Shown: piece after piece, positions 55,901 through 64,000 of the stretch
Layout of the letters: each line of letters starts with the position of its first letter
How positions within the stretch are numbered: the first letter of the stretch is position 1
NCBI RefSeq assembly: GCF_014698735.1
Contig: NZ_JACJTQ010000020.1
Coordinates: 1 to 64,000 of the forward strand
DNA from: Anabaena catenula FACHB-362
GTDB taxonomy: Bacteria > Cyanobacteriota > Cyanobacteriia > Cyanobacteriales > Nostocaceae
DNA length: 64,000 bases
Direction: 5' to 3'
Program-made: the position numbers and the translations under genes
The notes under the pieces: generated by a model
The model's database searches: none
The model's input: the letters and a program-made list of their open reading frames with translations, nothing else
What the model was told of the DNA's origin: nothing

Positions 55901-58020
55901 AAGTACAGCCAGCATTGACTCCAAGAGTCTTAGCAAAATCTAATAATGCTGGTTTAGGCTCAGAAAAGGTTGATGATGACTTTAAGGAATTGGAAGAACT
56001 GCTGAGAAAAGCGGATCAAACAATGAACGCCCAAGGGAGAGGGTCCAAATCCAACAGCACCAAAACACAACGTCCCAATACTCGTCGTGTGACTAGAGAA
56101 GAAAGCATGAAGATTCCAGTCAAGCAACTGGATGAGATGAGTAACTTAGTTGGGGAGTTGGTAGTCAATCGCAATACATTAGAACAGGATCATGAACGTC
56201 TGCGGCAGTCACTAGATAACTTGCTGATACAAGTACAACATCTGTCGGATGTAGGAGCAAGGATGCAGGAATTATACGAGCGATCGCTATTAGAAGCCTC
56301 TCTCCTCACCAGCCGCAGCCGCTCCAAAGGACACAGCCACTCATCAGGAAATTCTCAAGATCGGGGTTTTAGTGAGCTAGAAATGGATCACTTTACCCTT
56401 TTCCATACATTATCCCAAGAGACAATAGAGTTCATTGTTCGAGTCCGTGAGTCAGCCAGTGATATTGACTTTGTCACCGAAGAAACCGAGCGCGTAGCAA
56501 GGCAATTCCGCCAAGTCACAACTCAGCTACAAGAAGGACTAACCAGAGCGCGAATGGTACCTTTTGCTCAAGCTGTAGATCGCTTGCGACGAGGTGTGCG
56601 CGATAACGGCATCAAGTGCGGCAAACAAGTAGAGTTGGTAGCAGAAGGTGCAGACACATTAATTGACAAGATGATTTTAGATCATCTGACTGACCCGCTC
56701 ACTCATATGCTCAATAATGCGATCGCTCACGGTATTGAAACTCCAGAAGTACGGAAAGCTGCTGGTAAATCACCCGTGGGCATCATTACCATCTGTGCTT
56801 TCCACCAGGGCAACCAAACTGTAATTTCTGTGGCTGATGATGGCGCTGGTATCAACCACGAAATTGTCAAACACAAGGCGATTGAAAGAGGTGTAATTAC
56901 ACTAGAAGAGGCTCAAAGGATGTCTCGCCAAGAAGTTTATGAACTTTTGTTCGTGCCTGATTTTAGCACTGCCGATGAGATTGATGATATCAAAGGTCGG
57001 GGTGTAGGCATGAACGTAGTCGAGAACAACATTAACGAAATTCGTGGCACAGTTACTACTGACTCCACCCTGGGCAAAGGAACCACCTTCACCATTCGTC
57101 TACCACTCACCCTGAGTATTTGTAAAGCTCTCTGCTGTGTCTCCGATAAGTCAAGAATCGCCTTCCCAATGGACGGAGTAGAAGACACACTAGATATTCC
57201 CGTCACCGATATTCAGCAAGATGCTGATGGACAACCATTTATTTTTTGGCGGGATACAGCCCTACCATTCCGTCCTCTAAAGGAAATTCTAGCCTTTAAT
57301 CGCCAGATTAGTCGCGGTAATGTCTATAGCGCCACCAGAGAAGATGACATGGTTTCTGTAGTTGTAGTCCGTTCAGGAAATACAATGGTTGCTCTACAGA
57401 TTGACCAAGTACTAAGTGAACAAGAAATTGTTATTAAGCAATTTGAAGGGCCTGCTCCCAAACCTAGCGGTGTAGCTGGTGCTACAGTTCTCGGTGATGG
57501 TCGCATTATGCCCATTGCCGACGTTTTGGAAATCATTGACATCTTCCAAGGCAAGATGTCCAAACAAATTGGTGGCGGTTCTTGGCAACGGAAAACTACT
57601 CCTTCGCTCCCTGAAACTCCAGAGGCTAAGATTGAGCCAACAGTACTGATTATCGATGACTCCATTACTGTCCGGGAGTTGCTTTCTCTTACCTTTACTA
57701 AGGCAGGTTATCGCGTTGAACAGGCGCGTGATGGTCAGGAAGCTTGGGATAAACTCCGTTCCGGGCTGCCATGCGATATCGTCTTCTGCGACATCGAAAT
57801 GCCCCGCTGTGATGGACTGGAATTGCTATCACGCATTCAAAAAGATAGTACTCTTAACCACCTGCCCATTGCCATGCTCACCTCACGGGGTGCAGACAAA
57901 CATCGACAAATGGCAGTTCAACTCGGTGCCAGCGGCTACTTCACTAAACCATATCTAGAAGAAGCACTTCTAGAAGCTGCTTCAAGAATGTTGAAAGGAG
58001 AAAAACTCGTTACGGCTTAA
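52936..58020 (+). CDS. hmpE: Hybrid CheA-type histidine kinase HmpE
   Basis: 1,694 residues. The N-terminal HPt domain (about 1-115) carries phospho-acceptor His51 in AAHSIKGGAAML. A very long acidic, disordered linker (about 190-1020) follows. Then come the dimerisation region (PVKQLDEMSNLVGELVVNRN), the ATPase domain with N-box DHLTDPLTHMLNNAIAHGIE and G-boxes VADDGAGIN and GRGVGMNVVE, a CheW-like domain, and a receiver domain with FCDIEMPRCDG. It should phosphorylate HmpA and HmpB. The linker is about half the protein. Confidence 0.94.
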   Translation: MQMQPEQQQKILGYFIEEAREHLNTIEQGLLKLQDTLNDPEMIKEVFRAAHSIKGGAAMLGLSSIQHTSHRLEDCFKVLKEHPVQVDQKLESLFLGVADTLRSLLDHLSSPFGLSDETANTLMSETEPVFEWLIQHLELLVQPGSNAATVAEYPTIIQPIGSASTKLQHQAPVSTPQEQKPLVAESRNDNWSEFQNQVLQSLREMLQLFKQSTTPSSREKLQECCHRLVKLGEKLNLPNWCSLSQSAANAIANPDNSYLTLAKIVITEIKQAQELVLQGKEAQIATSRQLEALELIPELDFFTLNFDSVDEEPQALTASTSTLEIHTESLPLEESSTIIFAPTEELTLPAETSDIQVDLSDITISHPFFTHQDETLNRNSNIIDTEGLNVGAAELHTLAEIFKDDTLDIDKTWQQPEIPYINIHQLEISNGDLEDEDDDDLKEFLSLDDPKNNDRRQNLPHITEDLHTIFGKEFFEQEFLEPNNQITNPQTTETNNIVSPLEFFLDDVANEESTVTFNELPQLSVEIAPKNVNINQAEADTLGQIFDENQFLDIQEVTSAELEIIPSTEISTVPNNSFDDFLSATTNTDPLEELIPSETIDSEETQSQPESLSLDTLFDELENNTIQPIDDSAADDIFALAETTATEVSSASDDFNNFWNYTEAAPIQEIAVVEQDVARELEESIFASASGEAVGDSQHSFLDDTYLGDFDFPEEEQVGNIIFTSDGEDDFFADFASSLSIDNGELSLPEIQSFSQEPEAVDFIPQFTNQSLETSVDLELDVFGNFEDDSSQDFSVSLEDIAVNHSANIQQDTKDISLIDQTEVSEISVDGEAFTEINVPETEIFNLIADLPETTNQEELIANIHSIDYLESQSAENIDTASDFDFSELSWEEDKITANASAEQQIVSETNEAHLMFGEENAEESEVETTAAQSDENEFSSPDEFAFLDALLDDPSECVTNSVSIPDTDFDALVALLGTDNFEATEMPKVQPALTPRVLAKSNNAGLGSEKVDDDFKELEELLRKADQTMNAQGRGSKSNSTKTQRPNTRRVTREESMKIPVKQLDEMSNLVGELVVNRNTLEQDHERLRQSLDNLLIQVQHLSDVGARMQELYERSLLEASLLTSRSRSKGHSHSSGNSQDRGFSELEMDHFTLFHTLSQETIEFIVRVRESASDIDFVTEETERVARQFRQVTTQLQEGLTRARMVPFAQAVDRLRRGVRDNGIKCGKQVELVAEGADTLIDKMILDHLTDPLTHMLNNAIAHGIETPEVRKAAGKSPVGIITICAFHQGNQTVISVADDGAGINHEIVKHKAIERGVITLEEAQRMSRQEVYELLFVPDFSTADEIDDIKGRGVGMNVVENNINEIRGTVTTDSTLGKGTTFTIRLPLTLSICKALCCVSDKSRIAFPMDGVEDTLDIPVTDIQQDADGQPFIFWRDTALPFRPLKEILAFNRQISRGNVYSATREDDMVSVVVVRSGNTMVALQIDQVLSEQEIVIKQFEGPAPKPSGVAGATVLGDGRIMPIADVLEIIDIFQGKMSKQIGGGSWQRKTTPSLPETPEAKIEPTVLIIDDSITVRELLSLTFTKAGYRVEQARDGQEAWDKLRSGLPCDIVFCDIEMPRCDGLELLSRIQKDSTLNHLPIAMLTSRGADKHRQMAVQLGASGYFTKPYLEEALLEAASRMLKGEKLVTA

Positions 58021-58152
58021 GTGGGAATTGGGAAGAGGAAAGGGCGCAAGAGGGAAAACTCTTTTTCTGCCTCCAATTTCTATTCCTGGATAGTAGCCTA
58101 AAAATGCGGATATGGGGAGAATAGAGAATGCACGTCCATCATTTCTATAACT

Positions 58153-60273
58153 ATGTCTGACTCTAAAAAACCCCTCTCCTATCCCAATACGAACAAAAGC
58201 AATCAAGTTGATAATTATCACGGTACTGTAGTTGCAGATCCTTACCGCGCTTTAGAAGACCCTGATACAGAGGATACAAAAGCTTGGATTGAGGCACAAA
58301 ATCAAGTTACATTTGGTTACTTAAACGAGATTCCAGCTAGGGAAAAAATTAAACAGCGTCTTACCAAACTTTGGGATTATGAAAAGTATGGTACTCCTTT
58401 TAAAGAAGGTGAAACTTACTTTTATTTCAAAAATGATGGACTGCAAAACCAAAGTGTTCTCTATACTCTCCCCTCCTTAGATGCAGAACCAAGAGTTTTA
58501 CTCGACCCCAATAAACTTTCAGAAGATGGAACTGTTGCTCTTTCGGGAATTGCAATTAGTGAAAATGGTAAACTTTTAGCTTATGGTTTATCTACTTCTG
58601 GTTCAGATTGGCAAGAATGGAAAGTTAGAGATATTGAAACAGGTGAAGATTTAAAAGACCATTTGCAATGGGTTAAATTTTCTAATGCATCTTGGACTCA
58701 TGATCATCAGGGTTTTTTTTACAGTCGTTATAATGAGCAAAGTGAAAAAACCAAATTAGAAGCGGAAAATGCGGTCTTGGAGAGACCCCAAGAGGAGCAA
58801 TTTTCCAAGACAGATATTAATTATTACCAAAAGCTTTATTACCATAAACTTGGCACACCACAAGCAGATGATATCTTAATTTACCATCGTCCTGATCAAA
58901 AAGAATGGGGTTTTAGTGGTGAAGTTACAGAAGATGGCAAATATTTGATTATTTCTGTTTGGTTAGGAACTGATTCTAGAAACTTGGTTTTTTACAAAGA
59001 TTTGACTAACCCTAATTCGGAAGTTGTCGAATTAATTAATCAATTTGATGCAGATTACAGCTTCATTGATAATGATGATAGCGTTTTCTATTTTCGCACC
59101 GATTTAAATGCACCACGAGGCAAAGTTATTGCTATTGATACTAACAATACTACATTAGAAAATTGGCAAGAAATTATTCCTCAAACAGCGGAAACATTAG
59201 AAAGCGTAGGCATTTTAAATAATCAATTTGTCGCTGATTATCTCCAAGATGCTCATAGCCAAATTAAAATATTTGACCTAAAAGGTAACTTCGTTAGAGA
59301 AGTAGAATTACCCAGAATTGGTTCTGCTGGTGGATTTAGTGGTAAGCGTCATGATACAGAAACTTTTTATAGTTTCACCAGCTTTACCGCACCAGGAACT
59401 ATCTACCGATACGACATGAAAACGGGTAAAAGTGAAATTTTCCGTCAGCCCAAGGTAGATTTTAATGCTGATGAATATGAGACTAAACAAGTTTTTTATA
59501 AAAGTAAAGATGGTACACAAGTACCGATGTTTATCACTCATAAAAAAGGCATTAAATTAGATAGGAATAACCCAACTTATCTCTATGGATATGGTGGTTT
59601 TAGTATTTCCTTAACTCCTAATTTTTCTGTAAGTCTCTTGGTATGGATGGAAATGGGTGGTGTGTATGCTGTCCCTAATTTGCGTGGTGGTGGTGAATAT
59701 GGGGAAGAATGGCATCAAGCCGGAATGAAGGAGAAAAAGCAAAATGTGTTTGATGATTTTATTGCGGCTGCGGAATGGTTAATTACTAATAATTACACCC
59801 AACCTAAAAAGTTAGCTATTGGTGGTGGTAGTAATGGCGGTTTGTTGGTGGGAGTTTGTATGATACAACGCCCTGATTTATTTGCTGCTGCTTTACCCGC
59901 AGTGGGTGTCATGGATATGTTGCGTTTCCATCAATTTACTATTGGTTGGGCTTGGGTGGCTGAATATGGTTCTGCGGAAAATGTGGAGGAATTTAAAACT
60001 CTTTATGCTTATTCACCACTGCATAATTTGCAGCCGGGGACAGCTTACCCCGCTACTTTAATTACTACCGCAGATCATGATGATAGAGTAGTTCCTGCTC
60101 ATAGTTTTAAGTTTGCTGCGGCTTTGCAAGAATGTCATATTGGTGATGCACCTGTTTTAATTAGAATTGAAACAAAAGCGGGACATGGTGCGGGTAAACC
60201 AACTGCGAAAATTATTGAGGAAGCGGCGGATAAGTGGGGGTTTTTGGTGAGGGTTTTGGGGGTTGAGGTTTAA
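58153..60273 (+). CDS. Prolyl oligopeptidase (S9A serine peptidase)
   Basis: 706 residues. A beta-propeller domain (about 70-430) precedes an alpha/beta-hydrolase domain. The catalytic triad is visible: Ser560 in GGSNGG, Asp in DHDDRVVP (about 641-644) and His678 in AGHGAG. VYAVPNLRGGGEYGEEWHQAG is the family oxyanion-region stretch. There is no signal peptide, so a cytoplasmic peptidase of short proline-containing peptides is predicted. A hairpin CCCCTAAGGGG lies 18 bp past the stop. The gene is not in an operon. Confidence 0.95.
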   Translation: MSDSKKPLSYPNTNKSNQVDNYHGTVVADPYRALEDPDTEDTKAWIEAQNQVTFGYLNEIPAREKIKQRLTKLWDYEKYGTPFKEGETYFYFKNDGLQNQSVLYTLPSLDAEPRVLLDPNKLSEDGTVALSGIAISENGKLLAYGLSTSGSDWQEWKVRDIETGEDLKDHLQWVKFSNASWTHDHQGFFYSRYNEQSEKTKLEAENAVLERPQEEQFSKTDINYYQKLYYHKLGTPQADDILIYHRPDQKEWGFSGEVTEDGKYLIISVWLGTDSRNLVFYKDLTNPNSEVVELINQFDADYSFIDNDDSVFYFRTDLNAPRGKVIAIDTNNTTLENWQEIIPQTAETLESVGILNNQFVADYLQDAHSQIKIFDLKGNFVREVELPRIGSAGGFSGKRHDTETFYSFTSFTAPGTIYRYDMKTGKSEIFRQPKVDFNADEYETKQVFYKSKDGTQVPMFITHKKGIKLDRNNPTYLYGYGGFSISLTPNFSVSLLVWMEMGGVYAVPNLRGGGEYGEEWHQAGMKEKKQNVFDDFIAAAEWLITNNYTQPKKLAIGGGSNGGLLVGVCMIQRPDLFAAALPAVGVMDMLRFHQFTIGWAWVAEYGSAENVEEFKTLYAYSPLHNLQPGTAYPATLITTADHDDRVVPAHSFKFAAALQECHIGDAPVLIRIETKAGHGAGKPTAKIIEEAADKWGFLVRVLGVEV

Positions 60274-60740
60274 TTTTTGGGTGGGGAATTCCCCTAAGGG
60301 GGCTACGAAACTGGCTGAAACATAGACTCTATAAGCATCATAGCTCTTACACCTTGTTGATAATACTTTAATTGGATGAGCGAAAACGATTAACGCGGAT
60401 AAAAAGTTCCGAGTTGTTATATGTTTTAGAGCATCCTGAATAGACGAAAGCATAATAATTCGGCAGAGTTAGCGGACAGGATGATAGTGCAGCGACGTAA
60501 TATTAGTTATGCAACTCAAACTCTTGAGGGGACTCAGGCTGGGGTTTTATGTCTCTTGTTGCCGTTCACCTAATTCACTATTTCTTAATCTGTCTATTAA
60601 TATACAATACCTATTCCATCACGATACTAGATAAAATCTCTAAAATCTTACCTATCTCTATAATATTCTCTTTGCGCCTCTGCGTCTCTGCGTGAGAAAC
60701 ATTCTTTCATAAAAAAAGGTGGGAAATACCCACCCTACAT
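60274..60740. other. Convergent intergenic region
   Basis: No gene is seen. It contains a CCCCTAAGGGG hairpin near 60291-60302, a CTCTGCGTCTCTGCGTGAG repeat (about 60677-60695) and the terminator of the suf operon (60711-60734). Confidence 0.6.
60711..60734 (-). terminator. Rho-independent terminator of the suf operon
   Basis: On the minus strand GGTGGG and CCCACC form a perfect 6-bp stem around a 5-base loop, followed by seven T residues. It lies 6 bp after the sufS stop codon, the expected place for the end of the sufCDS transcript. Confidence 0.85.
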
Positions 60741-62006
60741 TTACTCAGCAAACACACCAGCAAAAAAGTCCAAAGTCTCCTTCAAAGCTTTGATGAAAAC
60801 ATCAATTTCTTCACGGGTATTGTAAAAAGATAAACTTGCTCGTGCAGTTCCCGCTAAACTTAAATAACGGTGTAATGGTTGAGTACAATGATGTCCAGAA
60901 CGTATAGCCACACCTTCTTGATCTAACAAAGTTGCTAAATCATTCGCGTGAACACCCTCTGCTGTAAAAGCTGCTAATGCGGCTCTACCTTCTCCTTCCG
61001 CATTAGGTTTTGGTCCATAGATTCTAATTTGGGGTATTTGCTTTAATTGCGCGAACAAATAAGCAGTTAATTCGGCTTCATAAGCATGGATTTTATCCAT
61101 ACCGATATTAGTAAGATAATCTATCGCTGCACCAAGAGCGATCGCTTCCCCAATTGCTGGAGTACCCGCTTCAAATTTATGGGGTAATTCTGCATAGGTA
61201 GAATGGTCTAAATATACCTCAGCAATCATTTCACCACCACCGAAAAATGGCGGCATTGCTTCTAGTAATTCCAACTTACCATACAAAAAGCCGATGCCAG
61301 TGGGAGCGCACATTTTATGTCCAGAAGCTACCAACCAATCACAGTCTAGTTCTTGGACATCAATAGGCATATGGGGGACACTTTGACAAGCATCCAGTAA
61401 GAATTTCGCACCGTACCTGTGAGCAATTTCGGCGATTTCTTTGGCTGGATTTATACAACCCAAAGTATTAGAAACATGAACGATAGACACCAGTTTTGTT
61501 TTCTCAGAAATCAGAGTTTTGAACTGTTCTAAATCAAAAGTTCCTTCCGGTGTTAATTCGACAAACTTCAATACCGCGCCTGTTTTTTGAGCGACAAATT
61601 GCCAAGGAACAATATTACTATGGTGTTCCATTACCGAGAGAATAATTTCATCTCCTGGCTGTAAATTGCTCATTCCCCAACTATAAGCTACTAAGTTAAT
61701 TGCTTCACTAGCGTTGCGGGTGTAAACAATTTCTTGGCGTGATTTTGCATTAATAAATTTAGCAATTTTATCTCTTGCTGCTTCATAAGCATCAGTGGCT
61801 TTTGCACTCAAAAAATGTGCGCCACGATGGACATTGGAGTTATATTGTTCGTAATAATCACGCCAAGCATTTAATACAGCGAAAGGCTTTTGAGAAGTAG
61901 CCGCATTATCGAGATAAACCAGGGGTTTACCGTGAACTTCCTGATGTAAAATTGGGAAGTCAGAGCGAACTTTATCAGCTAGACTTTTGGTAGAAGTAAT
62001 GACCAT
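60741..62006 (-). CDS. sufS: Cysteine desulfurase SufS
   Basis: PLP enzyme that takes sulfur from cysteine for Fe-S cluster assembly. About 421 residues: [26 protein letters not shown], the PLP Lys in [12 protein letters not shown] and the catalytic Cys in [10 protein letters not shown]. Start at 62006 is chosen; an ATG at 62069 would add 21 residues whose DNA is a repeat (CAAGGAATAAATTCCCTGG) also present at about 62167-62190, so it is unlikely. It follows sufD with a 204-bp repeat-filled gap. Confidence 0.94.
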   Translation of the reverse strand: MVITSTKSLADKVRSDFPILHQEVHGKPLVYLDNAATSQKPFAVLNAWRDYYEQYNSNVHRGAHFLSAKATDAYEAARDKIAKFINAKSRQEIVYTRNASEAINLVAYSWGMSNLQPGDEIILSVMEHHSNIVPWQFVAQKTGAVLKFVELTPEGTFDLEQFKTLISEKTKLVSIVHVSNTLGCINPAKEIAEIAHRYGAKFLLDACQSVPHMPIDVQELDCDWLVASGHKMCAPTGIGFLYGKLELLEAMPPFFGGGEMIAEVYLDHSTYAELPHKFEAGTPAIGEAIALGAAIDYLTNIGMDKIHAYEAELTAYLFAQLKQIPQIRIYGPKPNAEGEGRAALAAFTAEGVHANDLATLLDQEGVAIRSGHHCTQPLHRYLSLAGTARASLSFYNTREEIDVFIKALKETLDFFAGVFAE

Positions 62007-62035
62007 TTTTAATAAAGAGTTCAGGAGAATTTTAA

Positions 62036-62190
62036 CCTGCCAAGGAATAAATTCCCTGGCTAATAGCAAAAGTCGGTTAAAACCGACTATTAATTATTCA
62101 GAAATTTAGTTCGTTTTAACGAACTTTAGCTATGAGACTTGTACTTTAGTGCAAGGCTTCTCATTTAACCCGCCAAGGAATAAATTCCCT
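62036..62190. repeat. GCCAAGGAATAAATTCCCT repeat pair in the sufD-sufS gap
   Basis: GCCAAGGAATAAATTCCCT occurs at about 62039-62057 and again at about 62171-62190, with palindromic GGAATAAATTCC cores, and TTGTACTTTAGTACAAGG sequences nearby. It fills most of the gap between sufD and sufS. Confidence 0.65.
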
Positions 62191-62210
62191 TGTACTTTAG
62201 TACAAGGCAT

Positions 62211-63563
62211 TTATTTATTCGTGAGACTTGTGACGGTTTTCAACAAACTCTCACGCAAATAAGGAACAGGTATGAAGTTAATAATTTCTGTCGCGAAAGC
62301 ATTAACTAATAACTTACGGGCATTATTTTCATCAATACCGCGACTTTGCAAGTAGAATATTTGATCATCTTCTAACTGACTGACAGTAGCACCGTGAGCG
62401 CATTTAACATTATCAGCAGTGATTTCTAATTGAGGTTTGGTGTCAATTCTCGACTTAGATGATAACAGCAAATTGCGGTTTAGCTGTGCTGCGTCGGTTA
62501 ACTGTGCGGGTTTAGGAACGAAAACCTTACCATTGAACACACCGTGAGCGCGATCGCCTATAATGCACTTATGTAACTGTTTACTCACACCATGAGGATG
62601 ATTTAAAGATAAAGCACTGTGAGTATCAGCCAATTGATTATCAGCAATAACAGTTAAACCATTCAGCGTCGTTTCCGTTTGCTCACCAGTTTGCAAAATC
62701 TCCAAATTGTGACGTGATATTTTTCCACCAACTGTCACCGCATTACAATTATAACGACTATACCGCGCCTGAGTTACCGCTGTTTTCCCAACATGAAAAG
62801 CCGCTTCACCTTCCCGCACAATTCTATTGTGACTCACCTGAGCATTTTCATTTACCCAGATTTCCGTAACACCATTAGTGAAGTAAACCTCTTCCTCTGC
62901 GTTCTCTGCGTCTCTGCGGTTCGTATACTCTTCAATTAAACTTACCTGAGAGTTACTTTCAGCTACCACTAAAACGCGAGGTTGAGAAATAGTAGCAGAT
63001 TCACCCGACACAGAAACAAATAGTAAATGAATGGGATTTTCAACTACCACATTTTTACCAACCCATACCACCGCGACATCATTTAAAGCCGCAGTATTAA
63101 GAGCAGTAAAAACTTCCTTAGAACCTTCAGCTTGCGCTAAATATTCCTGGATAACTTCACCAGGTAAAACATCCAAATTACCGACTTTTAACCCAGAAGG
63201 TAAATCTGCAATGTTAGATAAATTAGGTGCATAAACACCATTTACAAAGACTAACCGCTGCGAAACTTCAGGTAAAACAAAATCATCTTGTAGGGACAAT
63301 TCATGAATTGTCTCTACATTATTATTGAATGTTACCTGTTTCAGTGGTGATAAATCAGTAAATCGCCATTCTTCCTCGCGGGTATTGGGGATAACAGAAT
63401 GACGAACCCAATTAGCAGCACTGTTGCGTAAATCTTGTAACCTACCATCTTGTTTTGTGGTGGTTACCAGACTTAATAAATTAGTCAAAAAAGCATCTCT
63501 ATCTAACAGATTTTGTTGTAGGGGTAATTCATGAATTACCCCTACATTAATTGGAATAGACAT
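62211..63563 (-). CDS. sufD: Fe-S cluster assembly protein SufD
   Basis: About 450 residues, partner of SufB and SufC in the scaffold complex. The C-terminal beta-helix region with DNVKCAHGATVSQLEDDQIFYLQSRGI (in part) is typical. The N-terminal third is unusual: two 30-bp palindromes (63517-63546 and 63289-63318) are translated as VGVIHELPLQ and VETIHELSLQ, and 62886-62935 adds TNRRDAENAEEEV. All three keep the frame. The start at 63563 overlaps the sufC stop by one base (TAATG), so coupling is likely. Confidence 0.92.
   Translation of the reverse strand: MSIPINVGVIHELPLQQNLLDRDAFLTNLLSLVTTTKQDGRLQDLRNSAANWVRHSVIPNTREEEWRFTDLSPLKQVTFNNNVETIHELSLQDDFVLPEVSQRLVFVNGVYAPNLSNIADLPSGLKVGNLDVLPGEVIQEYLAQAEGSKEVFTALNTAALNDVAVVWVGKNVVVENPIHLLFVSVSGESATISQPRVLVVAESNSQVSLIEEYTNRRDAENAEEEVYFTNGVTEIWVNENAQVSHNRIVREGEAAFHVGKTAVTQARYSRYNCNAVTVGGKISRHNLEILQTGEQTETTLNGLTVIADNQLADTHSALSLNHPHGVSKQLHKCIIGDRAHGVFNGKVFVPKPAQLTDAAQLNRNLLLSSKSRIDTKPQLEITADNVKCAHGATVSQLEDDQIFYLQSRGIDENNARKLLVNAFATEIINFIPVPYLRESLLKTVTSLTNK
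62886..62935 (-). repeat. CTCTGCG-type repeat inserted in frame in sufD
   Basis: On the plus strand it reads CTCTGCGTTCTCTGCGTCTC followed by TGCGGTTCGTATACTC, the sequence found between genes at 2255-2275, 25440-25460 and 60677-60695. In sufD it is translated as NRRDAENAEEE. Confidence 0.75.
63289..63318. repeat. AATTCATGAATT palindrome, copy 2, inside sufD
   Basis: 30-bp palindrome with one mismatched pair, centred on AATTCATGAATT and ending TGTAGGGAC/GTCTCTACA. It encodes part of VETIHELSLQ within sufD and matches the copy at 63517-63546 in length, ends and core. Confidence 0.85.
63517..63546. repeat. AATTCATGAATT palindrome, copy 3, inside sufD
   Basis: Perfect 30-bp palindrome with ends TGTAGGGGT/ACCCCTACA around AATTCATGAATT. 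It encodes VGVIHELPLQ close to the SufD N-terminus. A near-identical 28-bp version is at 346-373. Confidence 0.9.
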
Positions 63564-64000
63564 TATACACCCACTCCCAAAGCTTCTTCTAGAACCCAAT
63601 CATAGCCGCGAGATTCTAACTCCAACGCCAACTCCTTACCACCACTTCTAATAATGCGTCCCTGCGCCATAACATGAACAAAATCAGGAACAATATAATC
63701 GAGAAGACGCTGATAGTGAGTAATCATAATTGTGGCATTTTCGGAATTCGTTAACTGATTAACCCCATTAGCGACAATTTTCAGAGCGTCAATATCCAAA
63801 CCAGAATCAGTTTCATCTAAAATCGCCAACTTTGGTTCTAAAATCGCCATTTGCAGAATTTCATTCCGCTTCTTTTCCCCACCAGAAAAACCCTCATTCA
63901 CACTGCGGTTAAGAAAAGAAGAATTCATCTTCACAATATCCAACTTTTCCTCAACCAAATCATCAAAATCGAAAGCGTCAACCTCTTCCAAACCTTGAGC
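63563..64000 (-). CDS. sufC: Fe-S assembly ATPase SufC (partial, 5' end beyond the window)
   Basis: C-terminal part of the SufC ABC ATPase, about 145 residues; the frame stays open to the window edge. The signature [17 protein letters not shown], Walker [13 protein letters not shown] and switch-His region [10 protein letters not shown] are present; Walker A must lie outside. SufC drives cluster assembly on SufBD. Its stop overlaps the sufD start (TAATG). A TTG at 63991 could look like a start but is internal to the domain. Confidence 0.93.
   Translation of the reverse strand, partial: AQGLEEVDAFDFDDLVEEKLDIVKMNSSFLNRSVNEGFSGGEKKRNEILQMAILEPKLAILDETDSGLDIDALKIVANGVNQLTNSENATIMITHYQRLLDYIVPDFVHVMAQGRIIRSGGKELALELESRGYDWVLEEALGVGV

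Noticed and set aside
60157-60453. 98-codon minus-strand frame overlapping the end of the prolyl oligopeptidase gene
   Set aside because: It is largely antisense to a conserved gene and has no ribosome-binding site.

Overview
The window looks like chromosomal DNA of a filamentous, probably heterocyst- and hormogonium-forming cyanobacterium (order Nostocales, Nostoc/Anabaena type). The evidence is the many GCGATCGC (HIP1) octamers, phototroph genes (ndhB, Raf1 Rubisco chaperone, menG), a hormogonium motility (hmp) cluster, and many small repeats, including heptanucleotide arrays. The DNA is AT-rich with long intergenic gaps. No rRNA, tRNA, CRISPR array, intact transposase or prophage was recognised.

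Layout. 0.4-1.9 kb: membrane Ser/Thr kinase. 2.6-4.2 kb: ndhB. 4.5-7.6 kb: divergent ziaR-like repressor and zinc-type P1B ATPase with a clear SmtB-type operator between them. 8.1-13.0 kb: sulfate-binding-protein homologue followed by pstS-pstC-pstA-pstB. 13.2-16.6 kb: DUF202 protein, a decayed LysR regulator, a DUF1003 protein, and a CadD-like transporter overlapping a small exported protein. 16.7-21.0 kb (minus): GGDEF-EAL protein and UvrD-like helicase. 21.1-28.2 kb: membrane glycosyltransferase, Raf1, response regulator-GAF, menG, DUF445 and Uma2 proteins. 28.3-32.7 kb (minus, probable operon): 45-residue protein, aroQ, degenerate ADP-ribosylglycohydrolase, 7TM-HD phosphohydrolase. 33.3-36.0 kb: topA, followed by 1.57 kb without a gene. 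37.5-40.2 kb: mntC-mntA-mntB manganese-type ABC transporter. 40.8-43.8 kb: HTH-TPR protein, an unreported-looking 57-residue protein on the minus strand, and a minimal STAND NTPase with an altered Walker B. 44.0-45.1 kb: tilS. 45.1-58.0 kb: hmpF divergent from hmpABCDE, a chemotaxis-like pathway controlling hormogonium gliding. 58.2-60.3 kb: prolyl oligopeptidase. 60.7-64.0 kb (minus): sufC (cut by the window end), sufD, sufS.

Two themes stand out. First, small repeat elements are not confined to intergenic DNA: sufD carries three in frame, and tilS and the glycosyltransferase probably carry one each. One 28-30 bp palindrome family occurs twice in sufD and once inside another inverted-repeat element at the left end. 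A second family (TATAGCA terminus, heptad array, GGCTATA terminus) recurs at about 2.4, 4.2, 7.7, 23.0 and 37.0 kb. Second, 40.8-43.8 kb is the best candidate for an undescribed signalling system, though its function cannot be read from sequence alone.
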